DNA of 24,924 bases. It comes from a virus. The number at the start of each line of letters is the position of its first letter. The stretch's first letter is position 1. The stretch is taken from IMG/VR virus record IMGVR_UViG_3300021963_000612, positions 1 to 24,924 of that record. The stretch is one strand, 5' to 3'. This document shows positions 14,941 through 20,834 of this stretch, piece by piece. The notes beneath the pieces were generated by a model, which saw only the letters and a program-made list of their open reading frames with translations, made no database searches and was not told where the DNA came from. The position numbers and the translations under genes were made by a program.

Positions 14941-15311
14941 GAATTTTTATCCTTGAGTTTGGCTTCAATGGCATAAGCAACTTCAGTTGCATAATCTCCG
15001 TGGAGCATATTGATTGATTCAATAGCTTGTGCAATTTCATCATCTGTCAGCCCTACCCAGGTGCGCTGTGAGTGGGTGTAGAGCATCGTGCCAACTGGCA
15101 TGGCATCAATTTCAGGCTGGTCAAAATCAATGTCATGCTTCTTGTTATTCATACAAACCCACGCCACAGGCTCTTGCTCTTGTGCCAAGGCTTGCGCCGC
15201 CTCATTCAATAGCATGATGTCAGACGCATCAATCTTGATGCCCTCATGCCAACCCTCGCTAAATCTCACAGCCAACGCCTCAAGCGCTATGCGTAATGCA
15301 TCTTGTGTCAT
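14937..15311 (-). CDS. Conserved phage protein (RTWVGLTDDE type)
   Basis: This is a 124-residue protein of unknown function. The N-terminal helix (MTQDALRIALEALAVRFSEG) is followed by QEPVAWVCMNNKKHDIDFD, IDAMPVGTMLYTH and the end motif SQRTWVGLTDDEIAQAIES. The EPVAW...LYT...R-x-WxGLTDDE pattern recurs in small accessory proteins of many proteobacterial phages (from memory). It is coupled to the upstream gene by ATGA and to the downstream one by TTGA. Its first codons are nearly identical to those of the upstream gene (ATGACACAAGATG), which hints at a local duplication of the translation start. Confidence 0.7.
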   Translation of the reverse strand: MTQDALRIALEALAVRFSEGWHEGIKIDASDIMLLNEAAQALAQEQEPVAWVCMNNKKHDIDFDQPEIDAMPVGTMLYTHSQRTWVGLTDDEIAQAIESINMLHGDYATEVAYAIEAKLKDKNS

Positions 15312-15529
15312 GCTTGCTCTCCTCTGGCTCTGATTGCTGCTCCTACTGCGCCCATAAAAGATGCTTTTGTATGTTTGTCTGCAATTTGAGCACAGGCTTC
15401 GCGTTCTTTGGCGGCTACAAGGTTGGCAAAGCGTTCAAGTTGCGCTATAACGCCCAAATGCGGCGAACGGGAATACGCATCTTGAATATTAACTTCTTTA
15501 GCCATTTCAATAATTTCATCTTGTGTCAT
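15308..15529 (-). CDS. Conserved phage protein (IRARGEQA type)
   Basis: This is a 73-residue helical protein of unknown function. It contains LERFANLVAAKEREACAQI and ends in AAIRARGEQA, a pattern found in many small phage proteins (from memory). No catalytic motif is seen. It has ATGA overlaps with the genes on both sides, so it is translated as part of the chain. It shares the MTQDE/MTQDA opening with its downstream neighbour. Confidence 0.7.
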   Translation of the reverse strand: MTQDEIIEMAKEVNIQDAYSRSPHLGVIAQLERFANLVAAKEREACAQIADKHTKASFMGAVGAAIRARGEQA

Positions 15530-15711
15530 TTCTTCATGTTCCTTACAAAAACTGCAAAACTGTCTGTTGTATCTGGTGGGAATGCTGACTTGAACTTAGT
15601 CTGAATCTCTGTTGCCACTTCCTCAATCACAATATTACGATAAGGATTTAGCTCAACATCAACTAGTTTTAGTTCCTCAATTTGTCGTTTTCGATTCAAT
15701 GATTCGGACAT
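15526..15711 (-). CDS. Small unknown protein
   Basis: This is a 61-residue protein (MSESLNRKRQIEELKLVDVE...FAVFVRNMKK). The start chosen is ATG 15711, with GGGGGG four bases upstream; a longer reading to 15777 has no ribosome site. It is a charged N-terminal helix followed by a short globular part. It overlaps the preceding gene by 35 bases and the following one by ATGA. I do not recognise it. Confidence 0.55.
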   Translation of the reverse strand: MSESLNRKRQIEELKLVDVELNPYRNIVIEEVATEIQTKFKSAFPPDTTDSFAVFVRNMKK

Positions 15712-15919
15712 TGTTCCCCCCAAGTTCTTGAATTCGTTTGCTAAGACGCATGATGCGTTGTTTGTTGTAGTCCACAATGGCTTGCGAATACTCTACTGAA
15801 GTCTCTGCTTGCAGCTTGGCAAGTTGTGCTTCAGTCAGTTCCTTTTCAACCATCTCCATAGGTGTCTTTGCCCTGAGCAAATCCTTGACGTACTGAATCG
15901 TGAGTTGCCGCCAGTTCAT
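15677..15919 (-). CDS. Small coiled-coil protein, unknown
   Basis: This is an 80-residue, mostly helical protein. Residues about 20-65 (MEMVEKELTEAQLAKLQAET and on) suggest a coiled coil. The start is ATG 15919, in an ATGA overlap with the HTH gene before it, and the end runs 35 bases into the next gene. No enzyme or membrane motif is visible. As the direct partner of an HTH protein it could be a regulatory cofactor, but that is a guess. Confidence 0.6.
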   Translation of the reverse strand: MNWRQLTIQYVKDLLRAKTPMEMVEKELTEAQLAKLQAETSVEYSQAIVDYNKQRIMRLSKRIQELGGNNVRIIESKTTN

Positions 15920-16110
15920 GCCTTTTTCCTTTTTGTTGTTTCTTTGAATCTTCCGGCCTTACGAAAGATGGTCAGCATAGACTTGTATAAGACACCGAAT
16001 CTGTTGGCAATCTCTAACTTGGTAAACCCCTGTTCATACAAGCTAAACGCTCTACGCTCGTCAATGGTGGGTAGCTTCCTGCCTGACCCTACTCTTGCCC
16101 CGCCTTTCAT
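15916..16110 (-). CDS. Small helix-turn-helix DNA-binding protein
   Basis: This is a 64-residue basic protein. It opens with MKGGARVGSGRKLPT, the G-A-R-x-G-x-GRK start common to small phage DNA-binding proteins. Residues about 18-50 (RRAFSLYEQGFTKLEIANRF, then GVLYKSMLTIFRKAG) form a resolvase-like helix-turn-helix. It ends in a Lys/Arg tail (KETTKRKKA). It probably binds DNA as a small regulator or packaging factor. A GGGGACGCAA site precedes the ATG, which overlaps the previous stop by ATGA. Confidence 0.7.
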   Translation of the reverse strand: MKGGARVGSGRKLPTIDERRAFSLYEQGFTKLEIANRFGVLYKSMLTIFRKAGRFKETTKRKKA

Positions 16111-16409
16111 TTGCGTCCCCTATATGTGAACACCAATGATCTTTTGATGCTTGAGTCGGTGCATCTGTAAGTTTTTGCCCCCATATCTTTAACCCACTTC
16201 TCGCAAACAGGGCATATCACTGGTCTTCTCCGCTTTTTAACAGATACATAACAGTGAGAGCGCAGACTGATACCCCCAATACGAATCCGAATAGAGTCAG
16301 TAGCAGTACCCAAAAGATTGTTTCCAGCATGAGTTTTCTCCCTTGAATCAAAGTAAAAGAGTGAGCCAGCACAAAGCAAAGCCAAGATGACTTTGTTTAA
16401 GTGGCTCAT
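16107..16409 (-). CDS. Small zinc-ribbon protein, start uncertain (16409 or 16220)
   Basis: The frame is open for 100 codons from an ATG at 16409 that overlaps the previous stop (ATGA) but has no Shine-Dalgarno. That version begins with a hydrophobic helix (NKVILALLCAGSLFYF) and a poorly structured middle. The alternative start is GTG 16220, behind GGAGAAGACC and in a GTGA overlap with the stop of the membrane ORF at 16217-16330. It gives a 37-residue protein with CPVCEKWVKDMGAKTYRC, a CPxC...YRC metal-ribbon pattern seen in small phage proteins. The C-terminal 37 residues look real in either reading. I prefer the short start. Confidence 0.5.
   Translation of the reverse strand: MSHLNKVILALLCAGSLFYFDSREKTHAGNNLLGTATDSIRIRIGGISLRSHCYVSVKKRRRPVICPVCEKWVKDMGAKTYRCTDSSIKRSLVFTYRGRK
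16217..16330 (-). CDS. Tiny membrane protein
   Basis: This is a 37-residue protein, nearly all one hydrophobic segment (ETIFWVLLLTLFGFVLGVSV, then CALTVMYLL) with a polar end KSGEDQ. ATG 16330 is preceded by GGGAGA at good spacing, and its TGA overlaps the GTG of the zinc-ribbon reading (GTGA). It lies inside the longer 100-codon frame in a different reading frame. Small phage membrane proteins often block host functions or superinfection, but no function can be assigned here. Confidence 0.5.
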   Translation of the reverse strand: MLETIFWVLLLTLFGFVLGVSVCALTVMYLLKSGEDQ

Positions 16410-16672
16410 TTGGCGGCAGCCACAATCAACTCTAACTCAGCGTCTTTGAGTTGGCCTTTGAGAATCTCGACTTCCTCTTCTAGTCTCAAAATCTTATTCT
16501 CAAGCCTCTTGCGACTCATGGTTTCAGCGTGAATCCAACCTAGCAAGGATGCCTCATCAGCTACCTTTTCAATCAGTTGGATGATGTCGTTACGGCTCAT
16601 GAACCCGCCAGCAATGTCCTTGGTAGGTGCAATCTTGGTAACCAGTTCTTTCAGTTCTTTATGCAGACTCAT
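16406..16672 (-). CDS. Small coiled-coil protein, unknown
   Basis: This is an 88-residue protein. The start chosen is ATG 16672, which has AGGAG upstream and overlaps the previous TGA; a longer reading to 16702 has no ribosome site. It is almost wholly helical, with a C-terminal heptad coiled coil (LENKILRLEEEVEILKGQLK). The N-terminal half (SLHKELKELVTKIAP) is charged. It could be an oligomeric adaptor or inhibitor; no family is recognised. Confidence 0.6.
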   Translation of the reverse strand: MSLHKELKELVTKIAPTKDIAGGFMSRNDIIQLIEKVADEASLLGWIHAETMSRKRLENKILRLEEEVEILKGQLKDAELELIVAAAK

Positions 16673-16917
16673 GCTGTTTCTCCTTGTGGTTGTGTATTCC
16701 ATGCGTGTTGCAAGGCGGTGAAGTTCATGGGGGCAATGGTGACGGTGGACAGGAACAAGCCCTTGCCATGCGTCCTACGCCCCCAATCGTCTGTTGCCTT
16801 GATGTTCTTGAGTTCACCTCTTTTCACGGCGTTGTAGACGCTATGAGGCTTAAATTCAGCCTCTTCCAGTTCTTCCATTGAACGAGGTTCTTTGCAGAAG
16901 TCTTGTAGGGGTGTCAT
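16669..16917 (-). CDS. Small winged-helix-like protein, unknown
   Basis: This is an 82-residue protein. Residues about 10-50 (EPRSMEELEEAEFKPHSVYN, then AVKRGELKNI) look like a small helix-turn-helix or winged-helix domain, ending with a strand-like GKGLFLSTV. This would suit DNA binding, but the match is only by eye. It has ATGA overlaps at both ends, within the operon. Confidence 0.55.
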   Translation of the reverse strand: MTPLQDFCKEPRSMEELEEAEFKPHSVYNAVKRGELKNIKATDDWGRRTHGKGLFLSTVTIAPMNFTALQHAWNTQPQGETA

Positions 16918-17129
16918 GCTTCTCTCGCTTTCAACATTGCGTCTGCCACTTCGTAAGAAAGTCCCGCCAATTCTGAATACATGATGACTTCACCTCTTGC
17001 GGCACAACCTGAAATAGCACCCTGCATCGCTTTTGCCGCAAAGTAGTCACGCAAGGTCATGCCTCTTGAATTTGTTTCTTGGTCTTCTATGTATACGCTT
17101 TGTACTGGAAATGCTGGTGGGTTATTCAT
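16914..17129 (-). CDS. Conserved phage protein (GMTLRDYFAAKA type)
   Basis: This is a 71-residue protein. It shows MNNPPAFPV, then RGMTLRDYFAAKAMQGAIS and YEVADAMLKAREA, a pattern carried by a very common family of small accessory phage proteins of unknown function (from memory). The motif sits where the family usually has it and the length is normal. ATG 17129 overlaps the stop of the tiny membrane gene (ATGA), and its stop overlaps the next gene's start. Confidence 0.8.
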   Translation of the reverse strand: MNNPPAFPVQSVYIEDQETNSRGMTLRDYFAAKAMQGAISGCAARGEVIMYSELAGLSYEVADAMLKAREA

Positions 17130-17218
17130 TTCACCAACTCCTTTGCAATCTCAATCAAGAAAGGGATAGACAAGATCAAACCGATTACTATGGCCTGAAA
17201 GGTTTGCTTAAGCGTCAT
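17126..17218 (-). CDS. Tiny membrane protein
   Basis: This is a 30-residue protein (MTLKQTFQAIVIGLILSIPF and on, ending EIAKELVK), mostly one membrane segment with a charged end. ATG 17218 lies seven bases after AGGAG (17230-17226) and overlaps the end of the previous gene by 11 bases. A longer reading in the same frame to 17350 is rejected, because its first part is the out-of-frame shadow of the 17208-17360 gene. Function is unknown. Confidence 0.5.
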   Translation of the reverse strand: MTLKQTFQAIVIGLILSIPFLIEIAKELVK

Positions 17219-17360
17219 CATCATTCTCCTCACAGAGTTCACAGGTTGGGTGGTCAGGGTCACGGCAGTCAGGGTGGTTGAGCAACTGGTTGTTGTAGCG
17301 TCTGAGGTACATGGCTTCAAGCCGTATCTCGTTTGCTTCTGATTCGTCAATGTCTCTCAT
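17208..17360 (-). CDS. Small acidic protein with H-x2-C...H-x2-C-x2-C
   Basis: This is a 50-residue protein starting in a TAATG overlap with the previous gene, behind GGAGAAG. It is acidic and ends with HPDCRDPDHPTCELCEENDD, where His/Cys spacing suggests one bound zinc. Similar DCRDPDHP-x-CE endings occur in small phage proteins (from memory). The rest is a helix (EANEIRLEAMYLRRYNNQLL). It is shorter than 60 codons and easily missed by gene finders. Confidence 0.6.
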   Translation of the reverse strand: MRDIDESEANEIRLEAMYLRRYNNQLLNHPDCRDPDHPTCELCEENDDDA

Positions 17361-17638
17361 TAGTAATCTTCTCCAGCTCTTGCTGGCTGTGCGCCAAGGA
17401 ATTGAGAGTTGTAGGGTGCGTTGTAGTTGAATGATGCTTTACGCATTACTGCTGCGGCTATTGCATCGCACTTGTCAGAATCAATTTCAGGGAAATTGCA
17501 TTCAATGTTGTAGCTAAGGCTTTCAATATCCCATCCGCTACATGACTCTAAACAATTTTCTGCATGAGTAACCGCATTGCGGGTTATTGCAAATGCGTCA
17601 ATTCTTGCTAAGTAGGTTTTGCTTTGATTTGCATTCAT
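17360..17638 (-). CDS. Small unknown protein
   Basis: This is a 92-residue protein from ATG 17638, preceded by AAAAGGAAAA. It is helical with scattered cysteines (HAENCLESCSGWDIES; ECNFPEIDSDKCDAI). No motif, signal or membrane segment is visible, and I do not recognise the family. It is the second gene of the minus-strand operon, 48 bases after the first. Confidence 0.6.
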   Translation of the reverse strand: MNANQSKTYLARIDAFAITRNAVTHAENCLESCSGWDIESLSYNIECNFPEIDSDKCDAIAAAVMRKASFNYNAPYNSQFLGAQPARAGEDY

Positions 17639-17686
17639 TTCAATTTTCCTTTTAGGTTGAAAGATGGGGCTTGCGCCCCCTTGGGT

Positions 17687-17959
17687 TTACTTGCGTTCTA
17701 CAGTGCCAACCAATTCGCCATCCATGATCAAAAACAAAATGTGTTTGGCAATGTTGAGTGTTTGACGGCTGCGGTCTTGTGCTCCACCAGCAATCCATTC
17801 TTGAGCATCAGACATCAGTCCAGCCACAACCATGTTTGCGCCTGTGAATTGGTATGTGATGGATTCTTTGACCAACTCCACATAAGCGTCAATATCAGCG
17901 ACTCCATACATATTGATGTTGCGTTCTTCTTGAGCAGTTGTTTGTGTTGCGTTTGTCAT
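17687..17959 (-). CDS. First gene of the minus-strand operon, unknown
   Basis: This is a 90-residue protein. The start chosen is ATG 17959, with GGAGAT seven bases upstream; a longer reading to 18001 would begin inside the promoter's -10 region. The product has an N-terminal polar arm (NATQTTAQEERNINMYGV) and a globular helical part (YVELVKESITYQFTGANMVV). No known family is recognised. As the first gene after the leftward promoter it is the likely immediate early product of this operon. Confidence 0.65.
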   Translation of the reverse strand: MTNATQTTAQEERNINMYGVADIDAYVELVKESITYQFTGANMVVAGLMSDAQEWIAGGAQDRSRQTLNIAKHILFLIMDGELVGTVERK

Positions 17960-17996
17960 TTGAAATCTCCTTGGGGTTGCGTTGTTGATGTTGCCA

Positions 17997-18024
17997 ATCA
18001 TATAGAAGTCAATCAGGTAGTCAA
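17997..18024 (-). promoter_or_regulatory. Leftward sigma70-type promoter
   Basis: On the minus strand, TTGACT at 18024-18019 and TATGAT at 18002-17997 are separated by 16 bases, each with one mismatch from consensus. The predicted start is near 17990, giving a leader of about 30 bases before ATG 17959. It faces away from the rightward promoter, so both share the 18.0-18.1 kb control region. Confidence 0.65.
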
Positions 18025-18077
18025 CAATTATTTAACCAATCCCCCACAATCAACTCAACTATTAAATCACAAAGGGC

Positions 18078-18106
18078 TTGACCAATGGATTAAAAGTCTC
18101 TAGACT
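18078..18106 (+). promoter_or_regulatory. Rightward sigma70-type promoter, probably leaderless
   Basis: TTGACC at 18078-18083 and TAGACT at 18101-18106 are separated by 17 bases. Transcription should start about seven bases later (18112-18115), only a few bases before ATG 18117. No Shine-Dalgarno is present, so the message would be leaderless or nearly so, as for lambda cI made from its maintenance promoter. Confidence 0.6.
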
Positions 18107-18116
18107 CTCCCACACT

Positions 18117-18347
18117 ATGACAACACAAACTATGCAAACCATTGAAAACATTAAAGAAAAGGCTGAAGTGGCGGGTTACACCATCACCGATGTAGCTCGT
18201 CATGCTGGCTTTCACCCTGCTCAAGTCTCCAGATATGCCACAGGTAAAACCATACCACTTGTCACCACCATCAGGCGGCTAGATGAATCAGTAGATTCCC
18301 TGATTCAGAGCCGTTTTAAGGCTATCAGAGGGCTTCTCAATGACTAG
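18117..18347 (+). CDS. Helix-turn-helix regulator (Cro/CI-like)
   Basis: This is a 76-residue protein. Residues 23-44 (ITDVARHAGFHPAQVSRYAT) form a clear helix-turn-helix of the XRE type, followed by a short helical tail. It has no C-terminal oligomerisation or cleavage domain, so it is Cro-sized. It probably binds operators in the 18.0-18.1 kb region and sets the balance between the leftward operon and the replication block (inference). ATG 18117 is chosen because of the promoter spacing; an extension to 18078 would cover the -35 element. It overlaps the nuclease gene by 8 bases. Confidence 0.75.
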   Translation: MTTQTMQTIENIKEKAEVAGYTITDVARHAGFHPAQVSRYATGKTIPLVTTIRRLDESVDSLIQSRFKAIRGLLND

Positions 18348-18816
18348 GCGCACCATTGGTATTGATTGCGGTCTGAATGGTGCTATTGCCCTTGTAGTAG
18401 ATGGTGAACTGGTAAGGGTTGAGGATATGCCTACAGTTACCTTGACTCGCAATGGCAAGAACAAGCGTCAGGTGTCAGTGCCTGAACTGGTGGACATCAT
18501 CAAGGACTTTGACCCTACAGAGGCTTATGTAGAAAAGGTCTTTGCTAAAAGTGGGCAAGGCGTTACAAGTGTATTTTCTCTAGGCCGCAGCCTTGGTGTT
18601 GTTGAGGGATCACTGACAGCATTACGCATCAAGACAACCCTGATGACTCCACAGACTTGGATCAAGGCTATGGGAGTTGTTGGCGGTAAGGATGGGTCAC
18701 GGGCTAGGGCTATGGAGTTGTTCCCTGAACATCTAGCCCTGTTCAAAAGGGTCAAGGATGATGGCAGATCAGATGCCAGTTTGATTGCACTTTGGGGGTA
18801 CAGAAATGGAAGATAA
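18340..18816 (+). CDS. RuvC-like nuclease (Holliday-junction resolvase type)
   Basis: This is a 158-residue protein with the RNase H/RuvC fold pattern: TIGIDCGLNGAIALV gives Asp9, EAYVEKV gives Glu65, and the C-terminal KDDGRSDASLIALWG supplies Asp140/141 and Asp145. These acidic residues would hold two metal ions to cut branched DNA, supporting recombination or replication. The length is normal. The gene overlaps the regulator by 8 bases, and its own end is overlapped by the next ATG, so the whole set is probably one transcript. Confidence 0.8.
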   Translation: MTRRTIGIDCGLNGAIALVVDGELVRVEDMPTVTLTRNGKNKRQVSVPELVDIIKDFDPTEAYVEKVFAKSGQGVTSVFSLGRSLGVVEGSLTALRIKTTLMTPQTWIKAMGVVGGKDGSRARAMELFPEHLALFKRVKDDGRSDASLIALWGYRNGR

Positions 18817-19030
18817 AGAACGTCAAGCAATGCGTGAGCATATTGTCTGGCTTGCCTCTGAACTCGAAAAAGAACGTAGGCAGAACCTTGCAACCGTAGG
18901 TTTCCTGAAACAACTCCTTGACCCTGAAGACTTGGGTCATTCAGCCAGTAACGAAATCAGGCAACTCGCCTATCAACTTTTAATCAATCATCATCACGCT
19001 GAAAGAACATCATGGCAGTCAAACAACTAA
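18806..19030 (+). CDS. Small helical protein, unknown
   Basis: This is a 74-residue protein. The start is ATG 18806, with GGGGG seven bases upstream; an in-frame alternative at 18785 lies deeper in the previous gene. The protein is charged and helical (REHIVWLASELEKERRQNLA) with a histidine run near the end (INHHHAE). It overlaps the nuclease gene by 11 bases and the DUF2800 gene by 19, so it belongs to the replication transcript. No family is recognised. Confidence 0.55.
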   Translation: MEDKERQAMREHIVWLASELEKERRQNLATVGFLKQLLDPEDLGHSASNEIRQLAYQLLINHHHAERTSWQSNN

Positions 19031-20100
19031 ATCTCAGAGCCTCTGCATCAGCCCGTTGGATTGCCTGTCCCGCCTCTGCCAGACTCTCAAGCCTGATGCC
19101 TTACGTTGAGGGTGGCGATGCGGCGAAGATGGGAACTGCAATTCATGCCTTGGCAGAGCATTGCTTTAAAGGTGACTTAGACCCAATGAAGTTTGAGGGC
19201 AAAGTTTATGAGGGCATCTTGATGACTGAGGAGAACTGCGAGTTTGCACTTCAACACCTTAAAGCTATTTGGGCTATTGAGGATGAGTTGGGAGAAGGCT
19301 CAGTCATAGTCGAGAAGTTCTTACCCTACCAAGACACTAGCAAGGTCAAGGTAGGCGGTACTACTGATGTAATCGGCATTAGCAAAGAGAAGCGCAAAAT
19401 CATCATTGCAGACTTGAAAACAGGCAGAGGGTACGTTGATGCAGACAGTGAACAATTGAAACTCTATGCAGTAGCTGCTCTTGAAGTTGGCATTCTTTAT
19501 CAAGACATTGACAAGATCGAGTTATGGATCATCCAACCCCACCACGGTGAGAATCGGGTCTTTGAGATGACCACTCAAGAACTCGTAGATTGGGAGCATT
19601 ACGTCCTGATCCCTGCTATTGAGAATGCCCTGAACCCTGCATTCCAACCCGTACCCTCTGACTCTGCTTGTCAGTACTGCCCCGCTAAAACAATCTGTCC
19701 TGCACAAGCAAATATCGTTGAGACTGTTCATGTTTCGCCCCCTGTAGAGATGCTCACAGAAGAGCAAATCAGCGTCTTGCTGACCAAGTTTGATATGGTC
19801 GAGGACTACATCAAGGCAGTGAGAGATCATGCCTTAAAACGCATGGAATCTGGTGCAGTGATAGATGGATGGCAGCTTGCACCCAAGAGAGCATTACGCT
19901 CATGGACTAAAGAATCTGAAGTAGTTCCTGCACTCCTTGGCCTTGGACTCAAGATTGAACAGGTCGTAAAGCAGGAGGTCATCACTCCTGCGGCGGCAGA
20001 GAAACTGTTACCGAAAGACCGTAAAGGTTTGATTGATACGTTAACTTCCCGCATATCTTCAGGATTGACCCTTGCCAGAGACAAAGGTTTGAGTCAATAA
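19012..20100 (+). CDS. PD-(D/E)XK nuclease, DUF2800-like, with putative Fe-S cysteines
   Basis: This is a 362-residue protein. The nuclease motifs are GTAIHALAEH (His45), GGTTDVIG (Asp119), IADLKTG (Asp134 and Lys136) and QLKLY (Gln148, Tyr152), the RecB/Cas4 layout. Cys19 in ARWIACPASA and three C-terminal cysteines (220, 223, 229 in CQYCPAKTIC) match the four-Cys iron-sulfur staple of AddB/Cas4-type nucleases. It probably trims DNA ends for recombination or replication together with the next gene's SSB-like product. It overlaps the gene before it by 19 bases. The family name is from memory of DUF2800. Confidence 0.82.
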   Translation: MAVKQLNLRASASARWIACPASARLSSLMPYVEGGDAAKMGTAIHALAEHCFKGDLDPMKFEGKVYEGILMTEENCEFALQHLKAIWAIEDELGEGSVIVEKFLPYQDTSKVKVGGTTDVIGISKEKRKIIIADLKTGRGYVDADSEQLKLYAVAALEVGILYQDIDKIELWIIQPHHGENRVFEMTTQELVDWEHYVLIPAIENALNPAFQPVPSDSACQYCPAKTICPAQANIVETVHVSPPVEMLTEEQISVLLTKFDMVEDYIKAVRDHALKRMESGAVIDGWQLAPKRALRSWTKESEVVPALLGLGLKIEQVVKQEVITPAAAEKLLPKDRKGLIDTLTSRISSGLTLARDKGLSQ

Positions 20101-20164
20101 TCCCAACCCCAATCCCCCAACCGTGACATCTGTCACATTCTTAAAACTTTCAAAAGGAAACATT

Positions 20165-20761
20165 GTGAATTTAAACCTCAGTAACTCAGGCGGCGGTAAC
20201 GGTAACTACATCCGCTTTTCTCCTCAAGCTAACGCATGGTCAAACCAAGATGGCGAGTTCATCTTGGAGAAGTTTGTCTTTGACATCGACAATGTGCAAA
20301 CTGGTTGGATGCTCATCGCAACTGGACAGTTCGAGTTCATTGCTGATGACTCGCTAGGACGTAAAGGCGCACAGCCTACACCTGAACATAAACGAGGCTT
20401 CAAGGTCATCTTCTACAACAAGACTATGGGTGTCGCAGAATGGTCGGCAAATGGTGCTGGCTCAAACATGGGACTTGAAGCTCTTTACAAGCAAGCAGTT
20501 GCACAGAGACTTACCAACCCCGACAAGTTGCCCGTGGTGGAGTACAAATCTTCACGCCCCGAAAAGGTCGGTAAAGGTAGCACCCGTGTACCTGAGTTCA
20601 ACGTAACGGGTTGGGTAGCAAGACCCGCAGCATTGTCAGATGACAACTCAGGCGGCTTTGATCCCGAAATCTCAGCACCTGTACCCGTCAAACCAGCACC
20701 TACACCCGTCAAGGCCAAGCCAGCACCTACACCAGTAGATGATGATGAGATGTTCAGCTAA
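20165..20761 (+). CDS. Candidate single-stranded DNA-binding protein
   Basis: This is a 198-residue protein from GTG 20165, which has AAAGGAAA just upstream. A reading from 20123 lacks a ribosome site. The N-terminal two thirds look like a beta-barrel (NYIRFSPQANAW; GWMLIATGQFEF; RGFKVIFYNKTMGVAEWSA). The C-terminus is a Pro/Lys linker (PVPVKPAPTPVKAKPAPTPV) ending in the acidic tip DDDEMFS, the hallmark tail by which SSBs recruit partners. It sits between a DNA nuclease and a primase-helicase. The assignment rests on tail and context; the OB fold itself is not proven. Confidence 0.65.
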   Translation: MNLNLSNSGGGNGNYIRFSPQANAWSNQDGEFILEKFVFDIDNVQTGWMLIATGQFEFIADDSLGRKGAQPTPEHKRGFKVIFYNKTMGVAEWSANGAGSNMGLEALYKQAVAQRLTNPDKLPVVEYKSSRPEKVGKGSTRVPEFNVTGWVARPAALSDDNSGGFDPEISAPVPVKPAPTPVKAKPAPTPVDDDEMFS

Positions 20762-20779
20762 ACACTGAACTAACCAGCA

Positions 20780-20812
20780 CCAGAGTTTTCGGGGGAGAAC
20801 TCTGGTTTTTTT
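20780..20812 (+). terminator. Strong rho-independent terminator
   Basis: CCAGAGTTTTC at 20780-20790 pairs with GAGAACTCTGG at 20795-20805 (11 pairs, one G-U) around GGGG, followed by TTTTTTT at 20806-20812. It closes the regulator-nuclease-SSB transcript. The primase gene 23 bases downstream therefore depends on read-through, antitermination or a promoter I cannot see. Confidence 0.85.
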
Positions 20813-20834
20813 GTCCCCTGAATAAAGATACCAA

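Noticed and set aside
17219-17350. Extension of the 30-residue membrane peptide to 17350 on the minus strand
   Set aside because: The added part is the shadow of the 50-residue gene (17208-17360) in another frame and is Thr-rich without structure.
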